A DNA stretch of 26,243 nucleotides from Candidatus Uhrbacteria bacterium RIFOXYA2_FULL_40_9 (GTDB lineage Bacteria > Patescibacteriota > Patescibacteriia > UBA9934 > GWF2-40-263): the NCBI GenBank assembly GCA_001791615.1, contig MGEY01000059.1, positions 5,509 to 31,751 on the forward strand, written 5' to 3'. The position numbers and the translations under genes are program-made. The notes under the pieces are model-generated. The model made no database searches and was not told the DNA's origin. It worked only from the letters and a program-made list of their open reading frames with translations. Shown here piece after piece: positions 6,727 through 13,959 of this stretch (position 1 is the stretch's first letter; every line of letters starts with the position of its first letter).

Positions 6727-8436
6727 TCATTCAAAACGTTCTCTCTTTCTATAAACGGTATGAAGGATTTCTTTTTGCCTTTTTTTGGGAAGCTGAGCGA
6801 TATATTCTTCCATGAATGTTTTAACTTGAGGATTTTCATGAGCACGCCGTATCGCCATCTTGCCATCAATTTTATAAAGACCCGCAATGCGCTTAGCGAT
6901 AATCCGATTTGTCGTTGGAATCGGTTGTCCTCCCCCTCCAATGCATCCTCCGGGGCAAGCCATAACCTCTACATAATGATAGGCTTCAGGATCTTGTTTT
7001 AACTGTTCCATCACAATGTCAACATTCGCTTTAGTTGCACATACTGCTACACGAATTGTTTGTCCATCCAAAATAATCTCTGCTTTTTTCAACCCTTTCA
7101 TGCCACGGACTTCTTCAAATTCTAATCGTTCTAATTCTTTTCCGTCCATCAAATGCACAGCTGTGCGAAGTGCAGATTCCATCACTCCTCCACTTGCGCC
7201 ATAAATAGCCGCTGCTCCAGTATAATGTCCAAGTTCATCTGCTTCACTTTTTGCTAAAGAAAGTAGCTCAATTCCTTTTCTTCGAAGTACCGTCGCAAAC
7301 TCACGTGTTGTCAAAACATGATCAACAGGTTTCATCCCATCAATCAAAAATTTTTCTTGATCGCTTTCATATTTCTTTGAAGTGCAAGGCATGAAAGAAA
7401 CCGTGACTATTTTTTTCGGATCAATTCCTTCTTTCTCAGCCCACCATGTTTTATAAGCTCCTCCAGAATGCATTTGCGGGGATCGGGAAGTTGTGAGGTG
7501 TGCAAGCGTGTCTGGATAATAAAATTCCATACACTTGACCCATCCTGGACAACAAGAAGTGAACATCGGAAGAACACCCTTATTTTTAATGCGATGTACG
7601 AGTTCTTCTGCTTCTACCCAAGTGGTAATATCTGCCCCAAAGTTCACATCAAAAATATAATCAAAGCCTAATTGTCGAAGCGCGGTATAACACTCTCCGG
7701 TTAATTCTGTTCCCGGTTCTGCTCCAAACTCTTCTCCAATACTACAGCGAATGGATGGAGCCATTTGCGCAATTGTTATGCACTCTGGATCAGCAAGAAC
7801 TTCAAGCACACGATCAATATGGCTTTGTTCTCGTGCGGCTCCAACAGGACAGTGAACTGTACACTGACCGCAATAAATACAATCTACCTTTTCATTTTCT
7901 GTAATGGCTACATGAGTTTTGGCTCCTTTCCCGTCTAATCGTAAAAAACCTACACCAATTTTCTGACACATCTCCACACACTTATTACATCCGATACACA
8001 AGTCAGCATCTAATTCTGCTGCAGTCCCAAGTTTATGAAGTGGACATCCGGTTGGTGGTTTTAGATACACCTCAGATTCTATCTGATATTTTCTCATGAT
8101 CTCTGCACTTTTACAGAAATCTCCTTTCTGACACTTCAAACAAGTTAGCTGATGTTGAGAAAGAAGGAGTTCAAGATTTTTTTTTCGCAAATTGATCACT
8201 TCTTTTTCTTCGGAAGAAACAGACATTCCCTCTTTGGCTTTCAAGGAACAAGACGTCACGATTTTTCCTTCGTAAGCAACAAGACAAATGCGACAACTGG
8301 CTCCAATGGGTAAATCTTCGTGAAAACAAAAATGTGGAATATTAATCTTGTAATCAAGAGCGACTTTAAGAACACTCTCCCCTGGTTGGCAGGAGCATTT
8401 TTTCCCATTGATTTCTATGGTGATGTTTTCTGACAT
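6727..8436 (-). CDS. [FeFe] hydrogenase, modular catalytic subunit (HndD/NuoG-like)
   Basis: This enzyme interconverts protons and H2 in the cytoplasm, probably coupled to NAD(P)H through the flavoprotein upstream. The 569 residues show the full cofactor chain. The N-terminal [2Fe-2S] domain has Cys37, 48, 51 and 63. A His-ligated [4Fe-4S] site has His95, Cys99, 102 and 108. Two ferredoxin clusters have CIGCNKCVEMC (147-157) and CIYCGQCTVHC (186-196). The H-cluster domain carries L1 TSCCPGW (Cys295/296), L2 FMPCTSKKYE (Cys351) and L3 MACPGGCIGGGGQP (Cys494/498). Residues matching the known proton path are present: the second Cys-site of L1, Glu275, Glu278 and Ser319. This suggests an active group A enzyme rather than a sensor. 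It is the last gene of the operon; stop TGA is followed at once by TAG. No maturases (HydE, HydF, HydG) are in the window. Confidence 0.95.
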   Translation of the reverse strand: MSENITIEINGKKCSCQPGESVLKVALDYKINIPHFCFHEDLPIGASCRICLVAYEGKIVTSCSLKAKEGMSVSSEEKEVINLRKKNLELLLSQHQLTCLKCQKGDFCKSAEIMRKYQIESEVYLKPPTGCPLHKLGTAAELDADLCIGCNKCVEMCQKIGVGFLRLDGKGAKTHVAITENEKVDCIYCGQCTVHCPVGAAREQSHIDRVLEVLADPECITIAQMAPSIRCSIGEEFGAEPGTELTGECYTALRQLGFDYIFDVNFGADITTWVEAEELVHRIKNKGVLPMFTSCCPGWVKCMEFYYPDTLAHLTTSRSPQMHSGGAYKTWWAEKEGIDPKKIVTVSFMPCTSKKYESDQEKFLIDGMKPVDHVLTTREFATVLRRKGIELLSLAKSEADELGHYTGAAAIYGASGGVMESALRTAVHLMDGKELERLEFEEVRGMKGLKKAEIILDGQTIRVAVCATKANVDIVMEQLKQDPEAYHYVEVMACPGGCIGGGGQPIPTTNRIIAKRIAGLYKIDGKMAIRRAHENPQVKTFMEEYIAQLPKKRQKEILHTVYRKRERFE

Positions 8437-8452
8437 ATTTTTTACAGTCCTT

Positions 8453-8497
8453 CAGTACGTAACCCGGTTACGTACCGCCTAACCCGGTTACGTACTA
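8453..8497. repeat. Left 45-bp palindromic direct repeat (REP-like)
   Basis: It contains a near-perfect 21-base palindrome (8455-8475, arms GTACGTAACC and GGTTACGTAC around one C), then CGCC, then a second half (TAACCCGGTTACGTAC) lacking the outer left arm. The whole unit also begins AGTACGTAACC and ends GGTTACGTACT, so it can fold as one larger hairpin. Confidence 0.93.
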
Positions 8498-9195
8498 GAA
8501 AATTTATCTGAATATAAATGGACAAAAGGTGTACAGGTTCTTCCTGACCATTCATACAAAAATCTCTCGTAGTCAGTAGGTGAAGCAAATAATTTTTTTG
8601 TTTCATTCTCATTAATAATTGGAAGCATCTGTCTCTCCCCTTTATAGGTATGGTGACTTGACCATGGATAGTAATCAAGGACTAATTTTGCTTTATCCCA
8701 ATCCTGTATCTTTCCTTCTCTCCATCCAAGATTACTTACATCAAGCGCATTAAGATGTATGTATCTAGGCATGTGTTCAAGATGTCCATCTTTTTCAATC
8801 AGAACATCCTTAAATCGACCTTCATATAATGTTCCTGACCTCTTGTATTTTTTGTTGAAAAATCTCGAATAACCTTGCAAAACACGTTTCATGAATTTTG
8901 AAATTCCATCATCTGTCTCTTGCCGAACGAATAAATGGAAATGATTTGACATCAAACAGAAACTAAGAATTGACACAAAAGGTTCTCGATCAACTTCAAA
9001 TATTTCATGACCGGATAACAAACAGGTTCTTGTCAATAAATCTCCTTTTTCATGCTTATAATGTCTATCATTAAATAAATACAATGACTCATAAAACCTC
9101 TGAAAATCTCGCTCACAAAGAAAAATATCTCGTTTGTCTGTGCCACGATTAAAAATATGATAATATGCTCCATTAACAAATTCAGTTTTTCTCAT
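8488..9195 (-). CDS. REP-associated tyrosine transposase (Y1_Tnp family, IS200-like HUH enzyme)
   Basis: The 235-residue protein belongs to the Y1 HUH single-strand transposases that cut and join DNA at hairpins. The start MRKTEFVNGAYYHIFNRGTD is the usual family N-terminus. The HUH metal motif is SNHFHLFV (His85, His87), and the candidate nucleophile is Tyr109 in KRVLQGYSRFFNKKY. The family stretches SGTLYEGRFKD and RYIHLNAL follow. Its length matches RAYT proteins rather than the shorter IS200 TnpA. It is codirectional with the hydrogenase operon it interrupts, and may be transcribed by readthrough. The frame is intact, so the element could be active. Flanking palindromes are the expected substrates. 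Confidence 0.92.
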   Translation of the reverse strand: MRKTEFVNGAYYHIFNRGTDKRDIFLCERDFQRFYESLYLFNDRHYKHEKGDLLTRTCLLSGHEIFEVDREPFVSILSFCLMSNHFHLFVRQETDDGISKFMKRVLQGYSRFFNKKYKRSGTLYEGRFKDVLIEKDGHLEHMPRYIHLNALDVSNLGWREGKIQDWDKAKLVLDYYPWSSHHTYKGERQMLPIINENETKKLFASPTDYERFLYEWSGRTCTPFVHLYSDKFSST

Positions 9196-9203
9196 AATAT
9201 ATC

Positions 9204-9248
9204 CAGTACGTAACCCGGTTACGTACCGCCTAACCCGGTTACGTACTA
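9204..9248. repeat. Right 45-bp palindromic direct repeat (REP-like)
   Basis: It is identical in sequence and orientation to bases 8453-8497. An extra partial copy, TTACGTAC, follows at 9249-9256 and runs up to the flavoprotein stop codon at 9257-9259. Confidence 0.93.
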
Positions 9249-9256
9249 TTACGTAC

Positions 9257-10255
9257 TTAGGAGATCTTCAAAATATTTTTTCGATAACTTTTGACAGGGG
9301 TGGCAACAGAACGACCCAGAGCACAAAATGAAGTCTTTTCCATGACCTCAATAATCTCCATTACCTTGTTCCAAGGAACTTCCTCCTCCCCCTTCAACAT
9401 TTCAGACAAGTTATAGCTCCCCATCTTGCACGGTGTGCATTTACCACAACTTTCTGTTGCATAAAAATCAAACCATTTTTTCAACAGTGTGAGAGGCTCT
9501 AATCCTAATGGATAAATTTCGATCGATCCTGCGCCAATCATGGGTTGATGATCTAACTGATCGCTTGCTAAAACGAGTCCACTTATACTTCCACCAATCT
9601 GCACAAAATAATCGAACAAAGGTACCATCTCTATTTCTTCAAGAATTTGCATCACACTCCAATGTGCTGGCAAATGATGAACAGATCGCTTTTGTTCTCC
9701 TTCACTAACACAATAAAATCGTTTGTGCTCATACGCACTATCAGCCACTGAAGCAATATCAAACAATGTTTCTACATTGTGAATAAGTGTGGGCATGCCG
9801 AAAAGTCCTGCATCAGAAGGATAGGGAGGTTTGAGACGTGGCTCTGTTCGTCTTCCTTCAATTGCTTCCAAAAGAGCTGTTTCTTCTCCACCAATATAAC
9901 TTGGCTCTTCTTTATAAAATGTTATCGTGTATCCGTCCTTTTTGTATTGGCGCACTAAATACTCAGCTTGTTCTTTAACACGCTCATAATACGTTTGATT
10001 AAAATTAAAATAGGCCTCCCCAGTATCCAAAAAATCCATGGCACATTTCAAACCTTTGAAGACTTGTTCAAGATGATGTTCCAAAATATGAATATCCTTA
10101 AAAAGCCCAAGCTCGCCTTCGCTTGCATTACAAATCACATATTTCTTATCACCCGTAGCATTCTTCACTCCTTCCCATTTTTTCCATGTGGGAAATTCCG
10201 CTCCTCCACGACCAACAAGTCCAGCTTCTTTTATTTGTTCTAAAAGAGTACTCAT
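9257..10255 (-). CDS. Shortened NuoF/HndC-like NAD(P)H:FMN subunit of the hydrogenase
   Basis: This flavoprotein probably passes electrons between NAD(P)H and the hydrogenase. The 332 residues start near the FMN/NADH site GLVGRGGAEFPTWKKW. They continue with KYVICNASEGELGLFKD, PSYIGGEETALLEAIEGRRTEPRLKPPYP and GMPTLIHNVET. The C-terminal [4Fe-4S] domain has ESCGKCTPCKMG (Cys270, 273, 276) and Cys311. Compared with NuoF (about 430 residues) it lacks the N-terminal segment, and with HndC it lacks the 2Fe-2S and ferredoxin extensions. Some usual residues differ: GRGGAEFPTW where GRGGAGFPTG is common, and CNASEGE where CNADEGE is common. No NuoE/HndA partner is visible nearby. The start overlaps the upstream membrane gene (ATGA), implying translational coupling. 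Confidence 0.9.
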   Translation of the reverse strand: MSTLLEQIKEAGLVGRGGAEFPTWKKWEGVKNATGDKKYVICNASEGELGLFKDIHILEHHLEQVFKGLKCAMDFLDTGEAYFNFNQTYYERVKEQAEYLVRQYKKDGYTITFYKEEPSYIGGEETALLEAIEGRRTEPRLKPPYPSDAGLFGMPTLIHNVETLFDIASVADSAYEHKRFYCVSEGEQKRSVHHLPAHWSVMQILEEIEMVPLFDYFVQIGGSISGLVLASDQLDHQPMIGAGSIEIYPLGLEPLTLLKKWFDFYATESCGKCTPCKMGSYNLSEMLKGEEEVPWNKVMEIIEVMEKTSFCALGRSVATPVKSYRKNILKIS

Positions 10256-10770
10256 ATTTTTTTAATGCCACGTAAGAAGAAAAAAGCAATCAACCCCCCA
10301 AGAAGAGCCGTGATGAATTGTGGGTACCCCATCATGATTGCAAGCTTTGCAACAAGTCCTTCACTCAACAATGATTTCATGAGCAAGGTGACAGTACTAG
10401 AGAGAAAAGCAAACTTTACTAATCCTCCTATGATGACGCCAATTGCAAATCTCTTCACACCAATGTAATAAAATAATGCGACAAAAATCGCATTGCTGAT
10501 CATAATAAATGGCACCATGGGAGCAAGAGGGAGTGGAAGAAGTCCTGAGCTTAATGCAACTGTACTGGGAATAATACCGATCATCACTGCTTCAAAAGGT
10601 CCAAGTAAGACAACTGCGATAAGAAGTATGGCATTCACCAAAGGACCAGTAATATATTGTGAGTGAAGAAAGGAAGGAACGACTACTGAAATAGCAAGTA
10701 AGGAAGTGAAAATAAAAACTTTACTTTGAGCAATAACAGAGGTCAGGACAAGCACTTTTGTTTTGGTCAT
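10252..10770 (-). CDS. Membrane protein resembling an ECF transporter S-component, hydrogenase-linked
   Basis: Starting at ATG 10770 the protein has 172 residues and about six hydrophobic helices (roughly 16-34, 40-62, 64-80, 84-106, 110-131, 145-168). Its size, helix count and the loop GPLVNAILLIAVVLLGPFEAVMIG resemble the substrate-binding S-subunits of ECF transporters. I also recall similar short membrane proteins beside [FeFe] hydrogenases, sometimes misnamed iron hydrogenase. The much longer frame starting at 11028 was rejected: its extra 86 residues are not membrane-like and overlap the divergent gene. It is the first gene of the hydrogenase operon and overlaps the flavoprotein gene by 4 bases (ATGA). 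A role in cofactor or precursor uptake for the hydrogenase is only inference. Confidence 0.75.
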   Translation of the reverse strand: MTKTKVLVLTSVIAQSKVFIFTSLLAISVVVPSFLHSQYITGPLVNAILLIAVVLLGPFEAVMIGIIPSTVALSSGLLPLPLAPMVPFIMISNAIFVALFYYIGVKRFAIGVIIGGLVKFAFLSSTVTLLMKSLLSEGLVAKLAIMMGYPQFITALLGGLIAFFFLRGIKKI

Positions 10771-10795
10771 AATCAAATCAAAAAAGAATAATTTT

Positions 10796-10801
10796 ATTGT
10801 A
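10796..10801 (-). promoter_or_regulatory. Candidate -10 of the hydrogenase operon promoter
   Basis: TACAAT on the minus strand lies 25 bases upstream of the ATG at 10770. No convincing -35 hexamer is visible at 16-18 bases, so support is limited. Confidence 0.3.
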
Positions 10802-10854
10802 CCGTAAATCATCAAATAAATCGATAAAAATGTAAGAAAGAAGCTTGAGGGGCG

Positions 10855-10883
10855 TTGACAAAACTTTCCTTTTTTGGCAAACT
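10855..10883 (+). promoter_or_regulatory. Candidate promoter of the coiled-coil membrane gene
   Basis: A perfect -35 TTGACA (10855-10860) is followed after 17 bases by CAAACT, a weak -10. The position suits the start at 10931. Confidence 0.4.
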
Positions 10884-10930
10884 CTTTCCTTGTTCTTTTT
10901 ATCAAGGTGTCTTTTCCCCACGAGGTGTTC

Positions 10931-11935
10931 ATGTCCCAACCTTTCTCGGAACAAGTGCGATCACACGCAAAGCTTCCAAAAGGTTCTGTCCATTTTTTCG
11001 TTACCCTTCTTTGGTATGCTACAGGCACAGAACTCCTTTTGCTTTCGCTTTATGAACACTACACGGAAGCCAATCTTCTTTGGACAATCCTTTTTCCTTA
11101 CTTTTTCCTTTCTCTCTTGCTAACAGGTTATGCGCTTGTTCGCCATTCCTATCCTCTTTTGCGCCCGCTTGCGTACCTAAAAGAGTACCAAGGGAAAAAT
11201 CTCAAAGAGATATGGATTACGGTTTGGGATCGCACTTTTGTTGGTGATGGAATCAAACAAGCGATTTTTTCAGGCTCACTTTTGACAACCGTTTCAACAG
11301 AATACAGGAACACCCTAAGAGCAACTACTTATCCTCCTGAACAAATGCTTGAACAAGAAGCCGAATTTCTCCTTTCTGTACATGTAGGATCTCTTGAGGA
11401 CGAATGGGAAGCACACATCTATGCATGGCTTTCTTGGAAAAAGATGTACGAGCGCACTTTGAGGAATTGGAAGATTGTTCTTATCCCATCAGAAGGAGAA
11501 ACAGCACATCAAGTTTTCTGTCGTCTTATGGATGAGGATGGACAAACACTCTTTCTGAGTCTGCACGATCTTTTTGCTTGGCTACAAGGACGCGAATGTA
11601 TTGATCAGCGAGAAACACAAACGTGGATTCAATCACTCCAAGGATTTGTAAAGGTAAACGCTAATCTCATCCGCACAATCCATACTCAAGAAAGTGCCAT
11701 TGAATTTGCGCGTTCAGACGCTGAAGCACAAATAAAAAGTCAAAAAGAAGAGCGACTCAAATATCTGAACATTCTGATCGAGCTTGCAATCTGGCTGAAT
11801 GAGATGTCTTCTTCGACTCCGGAAATGCTACAAAAACAAAAGGATCTTCTTGAACTTTTGCGCCGTGAAATTACAGAAGATAATCCTCTCTACGAGGAAA
11901 TGGAGAATCGTCTTTCTAGACTCCGCCTTGTTTAA
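10931..11935 (+). CDS. Two-helix membrane protein with C-terminal coiled coil, unknown function
   Basis: The 334-residue protein is read from ATG 10931, which has GAGG five bases upstream; the TTG start at 10874 has no such support. Two membrane helices lie at about 21-42 and 48-70. A large soluble part follows (residues 75-270), with no motif I recognise, rich in Trp and Glu and containing one SGSLLTTVSTEYRNT segment. The last 60 residues form a probable coiled coil (SQKEERLKYLNILIELAIW, then QKQKDLLELLRREI). The topology suggests a cytoplasmic domain on a membrane hairpin. It is a single-gene unit divergent from the hydrogenase operon and closed by a terminator. Confidence 0.75.
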   Translation: MSQPFSEQVRSHAKLPKGSVHFFVTLLWYATGTELLLLSLYEHYTEANLLWTILFPYFFLSLLLTGYALVRHSYPLLRPLAYLKEYQGKNLKEIWITVWDRTFVGDGIKQAIFSGSLLTTVSTEYRNTLRATTYPPEQMLEQEAEFLLSVHVGSLEDEWEAHIYAWLSWKKMYERTLRNWKIVLIPSEGETAHQVFCRLMDEDGQTLFLSLHDLFAWLQGRECIDQRETQTWIQSLQGFVKVNANLIRTIHTQESAIEFARSDAEAQIKSQKEERLKYLNILIELAIWLNEMSSSTPEMLQKQKDLLELLRREITEDNPLYEEMENRLSRLRLV

Positions 11936-11936
11936 C

Positions 11937-11960
11937 AACCGCTTGTAAAAGCGGTTTTTT
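11937..11960 (+). terminator. Intrinsic terminator of the coiled-coil membrane gene
   Basis: AACCGCTT, loop GTAA, AAGCGGTT, then a T run. It begins two bases after the stop codon. Confidence 0.88.
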
Positions 11961-11974
11961 CATATGCCCTCTGT

Positions 11975-11998
11975 TTAAAAACAGGCCGTAAGCCTGTT
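11975..11998 (-). terminator. Intrinsic terminator of metK
   Basis: On the minus strand AACAGGC, loop TTACG, GCCTGTT, then TTTAAAC. It starts directly after the metK TAG stop. Confidence 0.75.
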
Positions 11999-13054
11999 CT
12001 ATTTTTTTTGAATTTCTGCTTCCCAAGGAAATCCGATTCTTCCAAAATGTCCGTAAACAGCTGTTTGTTGATAAATCGGTTGTCGTAAATCTAATCGTTC
12101 AATAATCGCTTCTGGTCGAAAATCAAACTCTTTTTTAATCACATTTGTTAAATCAAGCCGTGCTCCTTGCGATTTTGTGGTGACCCCCTGAACTTTCAAA
12201 TGAACAGGTTCAGAATGTCCGATTGTGTAAGCAACATTTACCAGAGCGCTTGACGCTAATTCTTGTTCAACTAAATAACGTGCAGCATACCGTGTCATAT
12301 ACGCAGCTGCTCGTTCAATTTTTGCTGGATCCTTTCCAGAAAGAGTTCCATCCCCATGAGGAATAAGCGCTCCATACATATCTACGGCAAGTTTTCTTCC
12401 ATTTGCGCCAGAGTCTGCAGAAAATCCATTTACGGTAAAAGTTCCGATAGGGTTAATGTAAATCTTCACCCCATCTTCACCGACCACGGGCACAATCACA
12501 CGTTCTAAAATAGCAGACTGCACATGCTTAAGTTCCATTTCTTTTTCATGAGACGCTAACACGGTCACGGCAAGGACTTTCTCTTGCTTCATCACGATCT
12601 GAACTTTTCCATCTGGCTTTAACCATCCAAATGCTAAATCTGTTTTTCGTAAATCATCCAATCGACGAGCCATGTGATGTGCGTAGACAAGTGCGCGTGG
12701 TAATTGCTCACGTGTCTCAGAAGTCGCATACCCATTCACAATCACACTGTCTGTAGGAGTCAAATTACCTGCTCTTTTCATTTCTTCTGTTTGTCCTTCA
12801 ATGTTTACGAACACTTCAATATCATCATGATAACCAATCTGCTTATACACACGCTTTGCCAGTTCAGAAATATCAAAATCTGCTTTTGAAGTAACTTCTC
12901 CTCCAATCATCATCATGCCATGAGAACCCAAAACACTCAGATCAACAGAAGCTTCTGGATCACGACGAAGGTATTCATCCACAATTGCATCAGCAATTTG
13001 ATCGCAAATTTTGTCAGGATGTCCTGCTAAAACGGATTCTACGGCTTTTGGCAT
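11999..13054 (-). CDS. metK: S-adenosylmethionine synthetase, divergent short form
   Basis: It makes S-adenosylmethionine from ATP and methionine in the cytoplasm. The 351 residues are shorter than the usual 380-400. Clear family parts are SVLAGHPDKICDQIADAIVD near the N-terminus, GGEVTSKADFDI, NPIGTFTVNGFSADSGANGR and the phosphate-binding stretch GDGTLSGKDPAKIERAAAY (235-252). Two normally strict elements are changed. The QSPDI-type segment reads GQTEEM (87-92), and the flexible GAGDQG loop appears as LTPTDSV (98-104). LTGRK reads ANGRK. The fold and catalytic frame seem kept, but ATP or phosphate handling may differ. The gene is monocistronic and divergent from lexA. No obvious Shine-Dalgarno sequence precedes the ATG. 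Confidence 0.9.
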   Translation of the reverse strand: MPKAVESVLAGHPDKICDQIADAIVDEYLRRDPEASVDLSVLGSHGMMMIGGEVTSKADFDISELAKRVYKQIGYHDDIEVFVNIEGQTEEMKRAGNLTPTDSVIVNGYATSETREQLPRALVYAHHMARRLDDLRKTDLAFGWLKPDGKVQIVMKQEKVLAVTVLASHEKEMELKHVQSAILERVIVPVVGEDGVKIYINPIGTFTVNGFSADSGANGRKLAVDMYGALIPHGDGTLSGKDPAKIERAAAYMTRYAARYLVEQELASSALVNVAYTIGHSEPVHLKVQGVTTKSQGARLDLTNVIKKEFDFRPEAIIERLDLRQPIYQQTAVYGHFGRIGFPWEAEIQKK

Positions 13055-13137
13055 AATAAAATAAGGAAGGAATCGGCTTGAACAGTAACAAAAAAAGGGG
13101 TTCCGAGCAAGACAAAAAGGTTATCCACACCAAAGGC

Positions 13138-13187
13138 TTGTGTTCGGTCTTTGTTCGGTCTACAATACGAACAGAAACCGAACACAA
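13138..13187 (+). promoter_or_regulatory. lexA promoter inside a 50-bp dyad of four LexA-like half-sites
   Basis: TTGTGT (13138-13143), a 17-base spacer and TACAAT (13161-13166) form the promoter. Outer arms TTGTGTTCGGT (13138-13148) and ACCGAACACAA (13177-13187) pair perfectly. Inner TGTTCG (13152-13157) and CGAACA (13168-13173) are placed on the same axis, at 13162/13163. GTTCG/CGAAC half-sites match the core of Gram-positive-type SOS boxes. LexA bound here should block its own -10. Confidence 0.8.
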
Positions 13188-13193
13188 ATATTT

Positions 13194-13817
13194 ATGACAA
13201 ATCTTACCAAAAAACAATCAGAAGTGCTTGAAATCATACGTTCTTATTTTTTCGAACATGGCTATGCTCCAAGTTATCGTGAAATTGCTGAAGAACTTGG
13301 GCTCTCCTCCCCTGCGACCATCCATCAACATGTCAAAGCCCTTTTAGAAAAAGAAGCAATTCGTATGGGTGAAGATGGTGAAGCGCGCTCTATTGAACTT
13401 ATACATCCTGAAGAAAATCTTTCTACAGAATATGCCATCCTTCTTCCCTTGTCTGGACTTATCACAGCCGGTGTTCCTATTGAAGCCGTGGAAGATAATG
13501 AAACCATGGCCGTGCCAGCGCAATTTGTGGTGGATGGAGCGAATTCCTTTGTTCTTCGCGTAAAAGGAAAATCCATGATCGAAGATGGTATCTATGATGG
13601 AGATTATGTCGTTGTAGAACGTAATCCCTCTCCACAAAATGGCGAGGTAGTTGTGGCTTTGCTTGATAATGCCTATGCCACACTTAAACGATTTTACCGA
13701 GAAACAAATCGCATCCGACTTCAACCAGCAAACTCCACAATGAATCCTATTTATGTGAAAGATTGTATTATTCAGGGAGTCGTGCGAGCGGTGATTAGAA
13801 AATTTCAACCTGTCTAA
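13194..13817 (+). CDS. lexA: LexA, SOS repressor with autocleavage domain
   Basis: LexA represses DNA-damage genes and cleaves itself when RecA filaments form. The start at ATG 13194 gives 207 residues, a normal length; an earlier frame start at 13140 lies within the promoter. The winged-helix DNA-binding domain (residues 1-70) has the classic YAPSYREIAEELGLSSPATI stretch. The S24 domain has the Ala92-Gly93 cleavage pair in LITAGVPIEA, Ser127 in GKSMIEDGIYDGD and Lys165 in ATLKRF. All catalytic parts are present. It is autoregulated by the dyad directly upstream. The polymerase cassette on the same strand 140 bases downstream is the natural target set. Confidence 0.97.
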   Translation: MTNLTKKQSEVLEIIRSYFFEHGYAPSYREIAEELGLSSPATIHQHVKALLEKEAIRMGEDGEARSIELIHPEENLSTEYAILLPLSGLITAGVPIEAVEDNETMAVPAQFVVDGANSFVLRVKGKSMIEDGIYDGDYVVVERNPSPQNGEVVVALLDNAYATLKRFYRETNRIRLQPANSTMNPIYVKDCIIQGVVRAVIRKFQPV

Positions 13818-13893
13818 AAAAAAGAACGCTGTTGTCCAGCAAGACTAAAGACAGCGTCCTTCCCAAACATCCAGAACCGAAATCCTAGACGTC
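13816..13893 (-). ncRNA. Candidate small RNA antisense to the lexA 3' flank
   Basis: The gap after lexA has a minus-strand promoter-like pair and, about 70 bases later, a hairpin (ACGCTGT pairing with ACAGCGT, 13826-13832 and 13851-13857) followed by TTCTTTTTTTT. The T run lies only on the minus strand, so the hairpin terminates minus-strand transcription, yet no minus-strand gene lies upstream. A short RNA of about 78 bases is the simplest reading. I match it to no known family. Confidence 0.35.
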
Positions 13894-13899
13894 TTTTGT

Positions 13900-13929
13900 A
13901 TTGTAACGATTTTTTTCAAAAATGAACAA
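13900..13929 (-). promoter_or_regulatory. Candidate promoter of the small RNA
   Basis: On the minus strand TTGTTC, an 18-base spacer, then TACAAT (5 of 6). The predicted start is near 13893. Confidence 0.35.
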
Positions 13930-13959
13930 TCTCCTTCTTTAACTCTTTTGATCAACTTT

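Larger units (their letters stand above)
8453..9248 (-). mobile_element. 796-bp REP/RAYT-type element: transposase gene between two identical palindromic repeats
   Basis: One transposase gene is bracketed by identical 45-bp direct repeats (8453-8497 and 9204-9248). The transposase stop codon lies in the left repeat and its start lies 8 bases inside the right one. Removing the unit would leave only about 24 bases between the flavoprotein stop and the hydrogenase ATG, a normal operon spacing. This supports insertion into the operon. No target duplication is expected for this HUH enzyme class. Boundaries outside the repeats are inferred. Confidence 0.8.

Noticed and set aside
10774..11028. N-terminal extension of the ECF-like protein from an upstream start
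   Set aside because: The extra 86 residues lack membrane character and overlap the divergent gene and its promoter; ATG 10770 gives a protein of the usual size.
13344..13808. Long minus-strand frame opposite lexA
   Set aside because: It is antisense to an unmistakable lexA and its translation has no family features.
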